DNA of 64,000 nt, taken from Sphingobium sp. DEHP117 (GTDB lineage: Bacteria; Pseudomonadota; Alphaproteobacteria; Sphingomonadales; Sphingomonadaceae). Below, in pieces: positions 50,052 to 58,984 of the stretch. The translations under genes were made by a program, and so were the position numbers. The stretch lies in contig NZ_JAPFBJ010000003.1 of assembly GCF_030867385.1 (NCBI RefSeq), forward strand, positions 372,001 through 436,000, given 5' to 3'. The notes under the pieces were generated by a model that ran no database searches, was not told the origin of the DNA, and saw only the letters and a program-made list of their open reading frames with translations. Numbering within the stretch: position 1 is the stretch's first letter; each line of letters starts with the position of its first letter.

Positions 50052-51383
50052 TCAGACCTTGGTGGCTGCCGTTGCTGCCGCCGCGAAGTCACCCTTCACG
50101 AAGGCCTCAGGGCGATAGACCGCGAGGGCGAGACGCTCTTCGGCGAGCACCGTGACCAGGTTCTTGCGGAAGTTCTGGTCATCCTCGGTCGAGATCTCGA
50201 CCACCGCGTCCATCCGGTCGAAGATCTGCGCGCCAAGCTGGAAGGCACCGGTCAGGAACTTGCCCGTCGCCATCGACTGGGTCGACACCACCGGCTGGCC
50301 CCAGAGCGTGGGTGTAATCGTCCCCTGCGGGTTGCCCACGATGAACTGGCCCTGTTCATCCTTGATCAGCTCGATCGCGGCCCAGTCTGCCGGGTGCAGC
50401 ACCACGCCGGTCGACATGAGTTCGGACAGGGCGGTCTGCAGCATGGCAAGGCGCAGCACATCGATCCGGGTCACCGTCGCCGGGATGGTGATCGGTGGGG
50501 TGAACGCGGTAGCCTGCGTGTAAATGCCGGCAAGATCCGTGCCGGTGCCGCTGCCATTAAGCAGCTGGTTTTCTTCAACCAGTGCCAGACCGTAGCGCAG
50601 GCGACCGTCGATATAGGACTGGAGCATCGGCACATCGTCGAGGATCTGGCGGGTCGCCAGAACCCAGTGGGCGATGGTGGTGACGTTGCTGGTCAGAACA
50701 TCAAACTTGATGTCGGACTGCGGTTTGGCCGGGCCCGTGGTTTCCGAAACGGTCGCGGCCGAATTGGCGTAGCCCGTTTCCTTGACGTACTGCACCGAAT
50801 TGCTGGCCGTCCGCCCCGGGGTCAGCAGATCACGCACAGTCAGACGGCGCTGGCCGGGCATGATAATGCCAGGGGCGCGGTCAGGGACAATAAGGTCGCC
50901 GGCCGAACCATTAGCATCGGTGGTGAGCGCAGAAATGATCGCTTTCACCTCCACGCTGGCGCGGCCGCGAACGGTGTTGTTGCCAAGGAAGGCCTTGATC
51001 GCTTCGTCAGCCACGACCTGTTCGCCGATGGTCTTGAACTCCGGCGATGCCTCATCAGTCACGCGGCGGGCGAGCTTCTGCTCGACCTCATCGAGCCGAG
51101 CTTTGGCTTCATTCAGCGCGGTGAGAGCTTCATCGGCCAGTTGCTTGGTGGCGTTGGAGAGGTCTTCGCCGCGCTGCGCCTTGCCTAGGGCTTCTTCGGC
51201 AAGAGCCTTCACCTTGTCGTGCTTGCCCTCGAGATCGGATCTGATCTCGTCGTGGCGGGCATCGAGAATACCGCGCAGTTCAGCCTGCTTGGCATCAATG
51301 GTCGATTTGACTTCGCCAAGACGCGCATCGAGCGCGCCTTTCACTTCGCCGGCAAGCTGCTCGGCGGTCTTGGTATCGCTCAT
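50052..51383 (-). CDS. Major capsid protein, HK97 fold
   Basis: 443 residues. The first 110 residues are a charged coiled coil (LDARLGEVKSTIDAKQAELR, DLEGKHDKVKALAEEALGKA) acting as the scaffold delta domain that the protease removes. The HK97 shell part begins near residue 115 with TIGEQVVADEAIKAFLGNN and RDLLTPGRTASNSVQYVKET, then WVLATRQILDDVPMLQSYID and LRYGLALVEENQLLNGSGTG, and ends near AVYRPEAFVKGDFAAA. It is preceded by the protease and portal genes. Confidence 0.95.
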   Translation of the reverse strand: MSDTKTAEQLAGEVKGALDARLGEVKSTIDAKQAELRGILDARHDEIRSDLEGKHDKVKALAEEALGKAQRGEDLSNATKQLADEALTALNEAKARLDEVEQKLARRVTDEASPEFKTIGEQVVADEAIKAFLGNNTVRGRASVEVKAIISALTTDANGSAGDLIVPDRAPGIIMPGQRRLTVRDLLTPGRTASNSVQYVKETGYANSAATVSETTGPAKPQSDIKFDVLTSNVTTIAHWVLATRQILDDVPMLQSYIDGRLRYGLALVEENQLLNGSGTGTDLAGIYTQATAFTPPITIPATVTRIDVLRLAMLQTALSELMSTGVVLHPADWAAIELIKDEQGQFIVGNPQGTITPTLWGQPVVSTQSMATGKFLTGAFQLGAQIFDRMDAVVEISTEDDQNFRKNLVTVLAEERLALAVYRPEAFVKGDFAAAATAATKV

Positions 51384-51409
51384 GGTAGTTGTCCTGTGTG
51401 GGAGTGGGT

Positions 51410-52036
51410 TCAGACGCGAAGCTGCGCCTGCAAAGCCGACAGGAAGTCGGAAGGGGTGCTGCCAGACTCACTCCGGAACAGCGGTGCCAGGCCTTTGCCC
51501 GCGATTGCGGAGGCCTGGCTTTTCGAGAACCCTGCCTCGCGCAGGAAATTCTCAAATTCGGGAAGCGTCGGGAGCCGTCCATCCTCGACGATCGACTTCA
51601 CGCTGGTAATCACCGCGCGCTCGTTCATCGGGATGGTGACCAGGCTCACCTCGTAAAGGGCAAGTTCGAGAAGCTGACGGGTTTTGCCGACCAGCTGCTC
51701 GCGGATAGTCCGGTAGCCAATCGAGAGGCCGCCGATCGCGCCATCGCGCACCAGTCCGTGTGCTTCCTGGCCAATCCGGGAGGAGAGCGAGAGCTGGCCT
51801 TTGACCACCAGCCCTTCGCGGCTCTCGGCAAAGTCAGTCCACACACCAGCCGGACGGGTCTGGTCGTGGTACATCAGCATCGGCACTGACTTACGGCCCT
51901 TCAATGACCGGGCGAGCGCGCCGGGCACGATGACATCGCCGCCCGCATCGATATTGCCGTAGCCAGCCGCGAGGCCCTCGATCTGTCCGTCTTCGGTGAC
52001 GGCCTTGGTATCGAGGACGAAGTCGAGATGGTTCAT
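51410..52036 (-). CDS. Prohead serine protease (HK97 family)
   Basis: 208 residues. Motifs: IEGLAAGYGNIDAGGDVIVPG, KSVPMLMYHDQTRPAGVWT with the catalytic His, and DGAIGGLSIGYRTIREQ with the catalytic Ser. It cuts the delta domain of the capsid protein during head maturation. It overlaps the portal stop by four bases. Confidence 0.93.
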   Translation of the reverse strand: MNHLDFVLDTKAVTEDGQIEGLAAGYGNIDAGGDVIVPGALARSLKGRKSVPMLMYHDQTRPAGVWTDFAESREGLVVKGQLSLSSRIGQEAHGLVRDGAIGGLSIGYRTIREQLVGKTRQLLELALYEVSLVTIPMNERAVITSVKSIVEDGRLPTLPEFENFLREAGFSKSQASAIAGKGLAPLFRSESGSTPSDFLSALQAQLRV

Positions 52037-53286
52037 GGATTAGCTCCGGGATCGGCAGGCGGGAGCGTTGCTGGCGGAGCGCCATTTCCAGCCTGCGTAA
52101 TGGGTACGTTCTGCATCTGCATGCGGGGGACATCGCCGCCTTCGACAGGCGGCAGGTTTTCAAGGGCGCGGACCTCGTTGATGGTCATCACTCCGTTCGA
52201 GAGCATCTGCTGGTAGAAGGACGCGCGCGCGCCGCTGTCGCCGCGCAGCAGGCCTTCGAGGTTAAATTCAATGACGAGCCCTGCCTGACGATCCGCTGGA
52301 GAGAGCAGCTGCTTGGCGAGTGCCTGCTCAATGCGCTTCAAACGCCGCCGCAACGTGAACTTCTGGAACCCCAGCGTCTGCTGTTCGAGGCCCGTGCCCC
52401 AGCTGGTGGTCTTTTCGGTGTGACCGACCATGAATGGCGGCACACCGAAGAAGCGGCAGACTTCCTCGACCGAGAATGCCCGGCTCTGCAACATCTGCGC
52501 ATCTTCAGGGCTGATCGAGAGCTGGACCCAGTCCATCCCGCGATCGAGCAGCATGGGGCGTCCAGCATTGATAGCTCCCGCAAACTTCTCCTGCAGCAGT
52601 TCCTCGGCCATTTTGCGCTGGTCGAGGGTCAAGGTGTCGGCAGTTTTGAGAAGGCCTGAGGGACGCACCCCGTTTCGGAACGTGTCGCCCGAGGCCCGCT
52701 CGATCGCCTGCGCGAGGCCAAAGGTTTGGCGGCCGAACGAGAGGGTAGAAAGCCCGCCAAGCGGATTGCCGCCGAAGCCCCGGATGTGGAGCATATTGTC
52801 CTGGCCGACCATGGACCGGACGCCATTATCGGACCACTCATATTCCAGGCTCCCATCACGAAGGCGGCGCACCGTCATCAGTTCCGGCGCGATCGGCACG
52901 CTGAGCGCCACCACCCGGCCATTGCTGCCCCGGATGATCTCGGCATAGGCATTGCCGTTCAGTTCAATGCAGGCGCAGATGAACTCCCAGAAGTCGACCG
53001 CGGTCTGGTCGGCATTGGGGCTGTCATGCAGGATGCGGTAGAGCGGGTGATCACTCGCAACCGTCCGTGCGCCGCCCCGGGTCCGGTAGACCATGAGCGG
53101 CAACGAGGCGATCGTGCCGGCCAGCAGATTGACGCAGGCCCAGGCCGAGGCGAGCCCCAGCACTGAGGTCGTCGAGACCAGCTCACCGGTCGTCGTCGTG
53201 CGCCCGCCCACCGCCTGCACCAGCCGCGGATCGGTGAGGCCGATGGAGCGCGCGATGTAGCCGATCGCCTTTTGGAAAAGGTTCAC
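52033..53286 (-). CDS. Phage portal protein
   Basis: 417 residues. Typical HK97-type portal sequence: ALASAWACVNLLAGTIASLP-like start, DNMLHIRGFGGNPLGGLSTL, VEEVCRFFGVPPFMVGHTEK, GTGLEQQTLGFQKFTLRRR, and YQQMLSNGVMTINEVRALEN near the C terminus. Twelve copies form the DNA entry channel. The start overlaps the terminase stop by four bases. Confidence 0.95.
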   Translation of the reverse strand: MNLFQKAIGYIARSIGLTDPRLVQAVGGRTTTTGELVSTTSVLGLASAWACVNLLAGTIASLPLMVYRTRGGARTVASDHPLYRILHDSPNADQTAVDFWEFICACIELNGNAYAEIIRGSNGRVVALSVPIAPELMTVRRLRDGSLEYEWSDNGVRSMVGQDNMLHIRGFGGNPLGGLSTLSFGRQTFGLAQAIERASGDTFRNGVRPSGLLKTADTLTLDQRKMAEELLQEKFAGAINAGRPMLLDRGMDWVQLSISPEDAQMLQSRAFSVEEVCRFFGVPPFMVGHTEKTTSWGTGLEQQTLGFQKFTLRRRLKRIEQALAKQLLSPADRQAGLVIEFNLEGLLRGDSGARASFYQQMLSNGVMTINEVRALENLPPVEGGDVPRMQMQNVPITQAGNGAPPATLPPADPGANP

Positions 53287-55106
53287 GGCGCGAGGCTCTT
53301 CAGCCAGTCATCGATGGAGCCGCTGGTATCGCCCGCCATTGCCGCCCCCACTGCCATGCACAGCGCAACGGCTGCGTCGATCTTGTTGATGGCCCGCTGC
53401 TTGGAGAGCCACTTGTTGTCCCAGCGGTCGGTCTCGGTGACCGCCGACATCATTGCCGAAATCAGAACCGGATTACGCTTCAGGCGGATCCGGCCCTCAA
53501 GGATCAGTTCTTCGAGGTGCCGAAGCGAACCCGGCATCCACAGGCCCTCTGTCATCTCGCCCGCCGGCTTGGCCCGCTTGGTGCCGCCTTGCGGGTGCTC
53601 GACAAAGGTCAGGTCGAGGCCGAGTTCGGCGACTTCCTCTTCGAACCGGCGGAAGGCGTAGCGGTCGTAAGCCACCGCCTCGACCCGGTAGTCCGAGGCC
53701 AACTCCGCCATCGCCTGCGCCACATGGCGAAAGCTGATGTTTTCGCCGGCCGGCGCGTTTAGGAAACCGTCGGCAACCCAGAGGTCGTAGGGCTGTTTGT
53801 CCCGCAGCACGCGTGCGCTAAGCGTATCCCCCGGCGTCCAGACTTCGACCCAGGCATCAAAGCAGGGTTTGCCATCCTTCTCGCCATTGCGCTGGACCGC
53901 CGCGAGTGCGGTCAAATCCCGGTTCTGGCTGAGGTCGAGCCCGAGCCAGACCGACTGGCCGGCCTTCGGTTCGAACTCCGCCAAGAGCGGTTCGAGCGTG
54001 GCCCGCGCCATCCAGGCGGTTTCGGCATCGGTCCACACGCAGAAGTGGAGCCGGAGGATCCCGTTGAGCTGTCCCGGGATCGCCTTGGCCTGGGCTACAA
54101 CCTCGGTGAGGTATTGCTCGGTGATCGTGACGCCCAGCAGAGGGTTGGCCTTGATCCAGCAGCTCGGATCGGTCAGCGGGTCGTCGCCCTCGTCGAGCGC
54201 GCAGACGTAGCTGAACGTGGTGTCGTCGATGACCTGCCCGAGAAATGTCGGATCAGTCACCGCATCCGGATTACCAGCCGCCACCCGGACGGCGTGTTCG
54301 TGTTCCTCCCAGGCAACCGAGTTACGGTCCGAGCCCGAATTGGTGATCATGAACAGCAGTGGATCGCGGCGGAACTTGAAGCCGCGCTCCAGCATCTCGA
54401 TGATCGAGCGGTCGGGCAGCTCGTGGATCTCATCTGCCAGCACAAAGTAGGGCCGAGGCCCCGAGCCGGTCTTGCCGGTATCGCGCGACACTGGGCGAAA
54501 GAAGCTTCCGCTCGCCAGATGCGCGATGTTGAACTCGCGCCCCGGGCCGCCTGAGAAGTTGAGCCGCTTGTCCAAGGCCGGTGATTGGCGGACCATCCGC
54601 ACCGCGTCGCGAAACAGGATGTTCGCCTGCTCCTTCTTGGCCGCGGCCGCATAGATCTGTGCGCCAGCCTCCTTGCAGGCGGTCATCCCGTAAATGCCGA
54701 TACCGCCAGCAACCGGCGATTTCCCGTTGCCCTTGCCTTGTTCGATGTAAGCCCGGCGGAACCGGCGACGTCCGTCCTTGCGCTTCCAGCCGAACAACGA
54801 GCCGATGATGAAGGCCTGGCTGGGCTGGAGCTCGAAGGGCTGCCCCTCGAACTGGCCTTCCGAAAGCTTCAGCACCTCCTCGAAAAAGGCGAAGGCGTGG
54901 TTTGCGGCCTCGTGGTCGAACCAGATGCCATCTTTGCGCGCGAGATCCGCAATGTGCCGTTTGCAGGCATTGCGAACGTGCGGCCCGGCGACGATCTCGC
55001 CCGACACCACGGCCTTGGCATAGGCCAGCGTGCGGTCAGGCGAAGAACCGGTCGGCGGGGTCGCCACTTTCTTGCGGCGGCTCGGCCGAGATCCTGCTCC
55101 TGGCAC
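53283..55106 (-). CDS. terL: Terminase large subunit
   Basis: 607 residues from a GTG; another GTG 39 bases later is equally possible, so the start is uncertain. The ATPase domain has RRAYIEQGKGNGKSPVAGG (Walker A-like) and PYFVLADEIHELPD (Walker B). The nuclease half shows WLGLDLSQNRDLTALAAVQ, VAYDRYAFRRFEEEVAELG and INKIDAAVALCMAVG with conserved aspartates. It drives DNA into the head and cuts it. It overlaps the small subunit gene by about 70 bases. Confidence 0.94.
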   Translation of the reverse strand: MPGAGSRPSRRKKVATPPTGSSPDRTLAYAKAVVSGEIVAGPHVRNACKRHIADLARKDGIWFDHEAANHAFAFFEEVLKLSEGQFEGQPFELQPSQAFIIGSLFGWKRKDGRRRFRRAYIEQGKGNGKSPVAGGIGIYGMTACKEAGAQIYAAAAKKEQANILFRDAVRMVRQSPALDKRLNFSGGPGREFNIAHLASGSFFRPVSRDTGKTGSGPRPYFVLADEIHELPDRSIIEMLERGFKFRRDPLLFMITNSGSDRNSVAWEEHEHAVRVAAGNPDAVTDPTFLGQVIDDTTFSYVCALDEGDDPLTDPSCWIKANPLLGVTITEQYLTEVVAQAKAIPGQLNGILRLHFCVWTDAETAWMARATLEPLLAEFEPKAGQSVWLGLDLSQNRDLTALAAVQRNGEKDGKPCFDAWVEVWTPGDTLSARVLRDKQPYDLWVADGFLNAPAGENISFRHVAQAMAELASDYRVEAVAYDRYAFRRFEEEVAELGLDLTFVEHPQGGTKRAKPAGEMTEGLWMPGSLRHLEELILEGRIRLKRNPVLISAMMSAVTETDRWDNKWLSKQRAINKIDAAVALCMAVGAAMAGDTSGSIDDWLKSLAP

Positions 55107-55518
55107 TGGGCGTCATCCCGAATTCTGCGGCGTAACGCATCATGTCCGCCGCCGCCTTGTTGGCAGTACCCACCAGCGGGTTCTGGATCGCGTTGCCGTT
55201 TGATGTCTTGATCATGAGACCGCCGGTCAGCTGGTCCTTCTCGGCCATCTTGGCGATGGCTCGTTCAGCTTGAACCCAGCGGCCATAGGCCATGGCGTAG
55301 GCAGCGAGCGCTGCCCGATCGATCTCGGAGAGGATCCCGAGGTTGTAGAGCTCGGTTGCGACCCGGTTCCATTCCTCAACCGCGTCAGCCGTGAGATGGG
55401 GCGGCGGTGCCGGGATCGCCGCCCTGGTCTTGGCCTCCTTGCGGTTCAGTGTCCGCTTGCCGGGATTACCCGTTACCAGTTTCAGATGGGTCGGCTTGGG
55501 TTTGGTTCCGGGTTTCAT
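55036..55518 (-). CDS. terS: Terminase small subunit, P27 family
   Basis: 160 residues. The P27-family N terminus is clear: MKPGTKPKPTHLKLVTGNPG, KRTLNRKEAKTRAAIPAPPP, then LTADAVEEWNRVATELYNLG and IDRAALAAYAMAYGRWVQAE. It recognises the packaging start site and recruits the large subunit. Overlaps the methyltransferase gene upstream by 53 bases. Confidence 0.93.
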   Translation of the reverse strand: MKPGTKPKPTHLKLVTGNPGKRTLNRKEAKTRAAIPAPPPHLTADAVEEWNRVATELYNLGILSEIDRAALAAYAMAYGRWVQAERAIAKMAEKDQLTGGLMIKTSNGNAIQNPLVGTANKAAADMMRYAAEFGMTPSARSRISAEPPQESGDPADRFFA

Positions 55519-56695
55519 CCGTCATACCTTGGGTTTCCCGATGCCGGACGAGTTCAGACGCGAGAGTTCGCAGCGCATGCGCCGCAACCAGGGGGACCAC
55601 TCCGTTGCCGCAAAGTTGAAGCCGGTCCACCCTGTGGGCCAGCCCATCAGAGCCTCGACGAACAGCGGGTTCAAGGTCCGGCGCGTGTCCGAGGTATCGG
55701 ACCCAGCCGTCGGAATCGTCAGGACCTGGCGGCCAAGCAGGCCGTTCACCGGCACATTGGCAAGGCTGGTCGCACCGTCCTTGTGATCCCGTGCCGTCGG
55801 GGTCATCCACATCCTGCTGGCATTGGTCAGATCCGCAGTCTTGCGGTTGCCCGCACTCGGCTTCGCTCCATCGCTCGCCATCGGTGTCGGCCAGTGGGCC
55901 GCCATCTCCTGCAGATCGGGGCCACCGGCCCCGCGCTCCGCACGTTTCGAATTCGCCCCGCCGGTTATCGCCTTTGGGGTCGGCCAGTCCCGGGCCAGCC
56001 GGTCCAGACCTTTCTCGTCCTTCCTCTCGCCACCCCTGGATCGGAAGCTGTCTGTCTGCGGCGTCGGCCAGAGCCTCAAAAACTCGGTCCGGTTGCAGCC
56101 ACTCGATCTCGCCCCCGAGCAGGCGCGCGGGATCGGCCAGTTCGTCACCCTTGCGAATGGCGAGGATGAACAGGCGTTCGCGCCGATGCGGTGCGCCGAC
56201 TTCCGCCGCCGTAAACAGTCCTGCCGCAAGGACGTAGCCCATGCCGACCAGCTCTCGGGCGACTTCGGGAAATCCGATGCGCAGATGATTGGAGACATTT
56301 TCGAGGAAGACGATGGGAGCTTTGCACTCACGGATGACGCGAGCGACGTGCGGCCAGAGGTGGCGGGGATCTGCCTCACCGAGACGGCGGCCAGCGACCG
56401 AGAATGGCTGGCACGGGTAGCCCGCAGTGAGGATATCCACGAAGCCGCGCCACGGTCGGCCATCGAAGGTTGTAAGGTCGTCCCAGACAGGCGCCGGATC
56501 CAGGGCTTTGTCTTCCATCCGCGCCACGAGAGTGGCTGCTGCGAAGGCTTCCCGCTCGACGTAACCCACAGTGCGATATCCGGGGCAGGCAATGTGGAGG
56601 CCAAGGTCGAGGCCGCCTGCGCCTGCGCATAGGGAGATGCCATGGAGGCATGCGTCGTCGGTCCCCGGTTCGCCCCCGGGGGAAGATAGAGCCAT
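55466..56695 (-). CDS. DNA (cytosine-5) methyltransferase
   Basis: About 409 residues from ATG at 56695; a longer start at 56758 would overlap the upstream gene by 50 bases. Motifs in order: ISLCAGAGGLDLGLHIA (AdoMet), AGYPCQPFSVAGRR with the catalytic Cys, PIVFLENVSNHL, APHRRERLFILAI, and LQLCGNGVVPLVAAHALRTL. Between them lies the variable target-recognition region, which is Asp/Gly-rich here. It methylates cytosines in an unknown target, either to protect phage DNA from host restriction or to mark it for packaging. Confidence 0.92.
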   Translation of the reverse strand: MALSSPGGEPGTDDACLHGISLCAGAGGLDLGLHIACPGYRTVGYVEREAFAAATLVARMEDKALDPAPVWDDLTTFDGRPWRGFVDILTAGYPCQPFSVAGRRLGEADPRHLWPHVARVIRECKAPIVFLENVSNHLRIGFPEVARELVGMGYVLAAGLFTAAEVGAPHRRERLFILAIRKGDELADPARLLGGEIEWLQPDRVFEALADAADRQLPIQGWREEGRERSGPAGPGLADPKGDNRRGEFETCGARGRWPRSAGDGGPLADTDGERWSEAECGQPQDCGSDQCQQDVDDPDGTGSQGRCDQPCQCAGERPAWPPGPDDSDGWVRYLGHAPDLEPAVRRGSDGLAHRVDRLQLCGNGVVPLVAAHALRTLASELVRHRETQGMTDETRNQTQADPSETGNG

Positions 56696-56708
56696 GTCAT
56701 GCACGTTG

Positions 56709-57950
56709 TTACCGCTGCTGTTCGCTGATTTCGGCAAAGGTCCGGCCATCGCCTTCAAGGGTGGCCGCCTGGCCGGTGAAATCCTGCCAGCGCTTCACCG
56801 CCACATCGACGTAGGCCGGGTTGAGCTCGATCGCGTGGATCGAGCGGCCGGTCATCTCACCGGCAATGATGGTGGTGCCCGAACCCGAGAACGGCTCGTA
56901 GACGGCCTGACCCGGGCTGGAGTTATTTTCGATCGGACGCTTCATGCACTCGACCGGTTTCTGGGTGCCGTGGCCCGTTTCATTCTTCTTGGGCTTGGCG
57001 ATGTGCCAGACAGTGGTCTGCTTGCGATCGCCGGCCCAGTGGCCTTTCGCGCCCTTCTTCACGGCGTACCAGCAGGGCTCATGCTCCCAGTGATAATCGC
57101 CACGCGAGAGCACTAGCTGCCCCTTGTCCCAGATGATCTGGGAGCGGAGCATAAGATCACAGGCGGCAAGACTATCGCCGACAACGCCCGCGTAGAGCCC
57201 GGCGTGCCAGACGTAGGCGACATCGCCCGGGAACAGGGCCCAAGCTTCGCGCCAGTCGGCCTTATCGTCGTTCAGCACCTTGCCTTTGGCAGTGCCCGAA
57301 GCGGCGACGCCAGCCTTCTCACGCCAGGCAGGATCGTACTCGACGCCGTAGGGCGGATCGGTGACCATCAGATGCGGCGAGACGCCGTTCAGAGCCTTGG
57401 CGACAGTATCGGCATCGGTACTGTCACCGCAGACCAGCCGGTGTTTGCCAAGCAGCCAGACATCGCCGGGCTTGGCGATGGGGTCGATCGGTGCTTCCGG
57501 GATCTCATCGGGATCGGTGTTGCCTTCAGTCTTCTCAGCCAGCAGCTTCGAGAGTTCGTCGTCAGAGAACCCGGTCAGCATCAGGTCGAACTCGAAGCCC
57601 TGCAGATCGCCAAGTTCGACCGCGAGCAGCTCGAGGTCCCAGCCGGCGTTCAGCGCCAGCTTGTTGTCGGCGATGACGTAGGCCTTTTTCTGAGCCTTGC
57701 TCCAGCCTTTGGCGACCATGGTCGGGATCTGGGTCAGGCCCAGCTTGCGGGCAGCGAGCAGACGTCCATGGCCAGCAATCAGGCCACCTTCGTCGTCAAC
57801 GAGGATCGGATTGGTCCAACCCCACTCACGGATCGATGCCGCTATCTGCGCGATCTGTTCGTCCGAGTGTGTACGGGAATTGCGCGCATAGGGCGTGATT
57901 TTCTCTATCGGCCAGAGCTCGCTGCTCTGGGCCGGCCAGTCCTGATCCAT
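56709..57950 (-). CDS. DNA methyltransferase with N-terminal ParB-like domain
   Basis: 413 residues from the ATG behind AAGGACA (an in-frame TTG lies 63 bases upstream). The N-terminal 90 residues are a ParB/Srx-type domain (WPIEKITPYARNSRTHSDEQ, GLIAGHGRLLAARKLGLTQI). The C-terminal part is a DNA N-methyltransferase: HLMVTDPPYGVEYDPAW with DPPY, then TQKPVECMKRPIENN and VYEPFSGSGTTIIAGEMTGR with the AdoMet loop. The order DPPY before the AdoMet loop is that of the beta class. It probably methylates adenine or N4-cytosine in phage DNA. Confidence 0.93.
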   Translation of the reverse strand: MDQDWPAQSSELWPIEKITPYARNSRTHSDEQIAQIAASIREWGWTNPILVDDEGGLIAGHGRLLAARKLGLTQIPTMVAKGWSKAQKKAYVIADNKLALNAGWDLELLAVELGDLQGFEFDLMLTGFSDDELSKLLAEKTEGNTDPDEIPEAPIDPIAKPGDVWLLGKHRLVCGDSTDADTVAKALNGVSPHLMVTDPPYGVEYDPAWREKAGVAASGTAKGKVLNDDKADWREAWALFPGDVAYVWHAGLYAGVVGDSLAACDLMLRSQIIWDKGQLVLSRGDYHWEHEPCWYAVKKGAKGHWAGDRKQTTVWHIAKPKKNETGHGTQKPVECMKRPIENNSSPGQAVYEPFSGSGTTIIAGEMTGRSIHAIELNPAYVDVAVKRWQDFTGQAATLEGDGRTFAEISEQQR

Positions 57951-58064
57951 AAGTGTCCTTGATGAGGTTTGACCCCCGGTCGCTAACTCGCGGTTGCGCG
58001 AATTTTGGGCCAAGCGCGGTGTCCCTCGCCGAGGGCCCAGACTTTCGAGCCGCCCCCGGCCTGG

Positions 58065-58331
58065 TTAGCCGATCGGCCACCCATCGGGGCCGACGGCGAC
58101 CGTCCTGCGTTTGCCGAATTGTTCGGCAGTCCGCCTGGCATGGCACTCGGCACACAGGCAGCGAATGTTGCTGTCCTCGTCCGATCCGCCATGGACCAGC
58201 GGCACAATGTGGTCAGGTACGGTCGCCTCGCGGACAATCCCGGCGGAGGCACAATCGCGGCAAAGTGGTTCGGCCTTTAATCGACGCAGGCGCTGCGCCA
58301 TGCCTTGGCGTCCCCGAAGTCGTTCAGCCAT
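58065..58331 (-). CDS. HNH endonuclease
   Basis: 88 residues from MAERLRGRQG. The zinc-type HNH site is seen in EPLCRDCASAGIVREATVP, DHIVPLVHGGSDEDSNI and RCLCAECHARRTAEQFG. HNH nucleases beside the terminase are required for DNA packaging and cleavage in many HK97-type phages. It is the first gene after the putative late promoter at 58409-58437. Confidence 0.9.
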   Translation of the reverse strand: MAERLRGRQGMAQRLRRLKAEPLCRDCASAGIVREATVPDHIVPLVHGGSDEDSNIRCLCAECHARRTAEQFGKRRTVAVGPDGWPIG

Positions 58332-58408
58332 CGCGTAGCGCCTGCAACGAGAAACGCCCGGAAAGCCTGTCGGCCCCGGGCGCAACTCGCATCTCTACAT
58401 TTCGGAAA

Positions 58409-58437
58409 CATCTACATGAGAGCAAGGCTCTCGTCAA
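58409..58437 (-). promoter_or_regulatory. Putative phage late promoter with palindromic operator
   Basis: On the minus strand TTGACG (58437-58432), a 17-base spacer and TAGATG (58414-58409). The spacer contains GAGAGC-CTT-GCTCTC (58432-58418 on the minus strand), a perfect 6-bp palindrome that begins within the -35 box. It lies just upstream of the HNH gene and could drive the whole packaging, head and tail operon. Confidence 0.65.
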
Positions 58438-58461
58438 TGCAAAATTGATCTTTTATCTTTT

Positions 58462-58478
58462 AATAACAGTTTGTTATT
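58462..58478. repeat. AT-rich perfect palindrome between toxin gene and late promoter
   Basis: AATAACA-GTT-TGTTATT, 7-bp arms, in the most AT-rich stretch of the prophage. No T-run follows on either strand. It may be an operator or a weak terminator for the toxin gene. Confidence 0.5.
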
Positions 58479-58516
58479 CAGATGATAGGCGGGAGATACT
58501 GGCATCGAACATTCCG

Positions 58517-58984
58517 TTATTTGGCGGGTTGGATTACCGCCGCCAGCTTACGGTGCATGGTCGCCGCATAAGGGTTCACGACTGTCAGACCACGCCAGAC
58601 AAATCCGTCCTGCATGTCCTCGCTTAGCACGAGCGTCGCGCCTGCCTCGGCGGATGCCGACAGGATCAGCGCATCCCAATATTGCAGGCGGTGGTCGACA
58701 ACGAGGTCGAGGGCCGACGCCATGATCACCGTGCTGCTGTCGGCCGTCTCAAGCGACTGGCTGTATTCGAGCAGGATGGTGCGTGCCTCGTCAGCACTGA
58801 CACCGGCGCGGGAGAGCACCACGAACAGTTCACCCAGCGCCTGCACTGGTGCGATCAGCGTTGCCTGATCGTTGAGCCGGGTGATCAGATCGCGCGTTGC
58901 GTCGATCTTCGCGCCGTCCTGCGGCGAACGGTCCACGCCTGCGAGATAGGCGAGGACGTTGGTATCGAGCGCGATACGAAACAT
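58517..58984 (-). CDS. PIN-domain toxin (VapC-like)
   Basis: 155 residues with the four acidic PIN positions: IALDTNVLAYLAG, VQALGELFVVLSRAG, QYWDALILSASAEAGATL and LSEDMQDGFVWRG. PIN toxins are Mg-dependent ribonucleases that cut tRNA or rRNA when freed from the antitoxin. The start overlaps the antitoxin stop by one base. It ends just before the palindrome and late promoter of the phage late operon. Confidence 0.92.
   Translation of the reverse strand: MFRIALDTNVLAYLAGVDRSPQDGAKIDATRDLITRLNDQATLIAPVQALGELFVVLSRAGVSADEARTILLEYSQSLETADSSTVIMASALDLVVDHRLQYWDALILSASAEAGATLVLSEDMQDGFVWRGLTVVNPYAATMHRKLAAVIQPAK

Noticed and set aside
55522..56700. A 392-residue open frame overlapping the cytosine methyltransferase in another frame
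   Set aside because: It lacks any family motif, is Ser/Arg/Pro-rich, and the overlapping frame carries every C5-methyltransferase motif in order.
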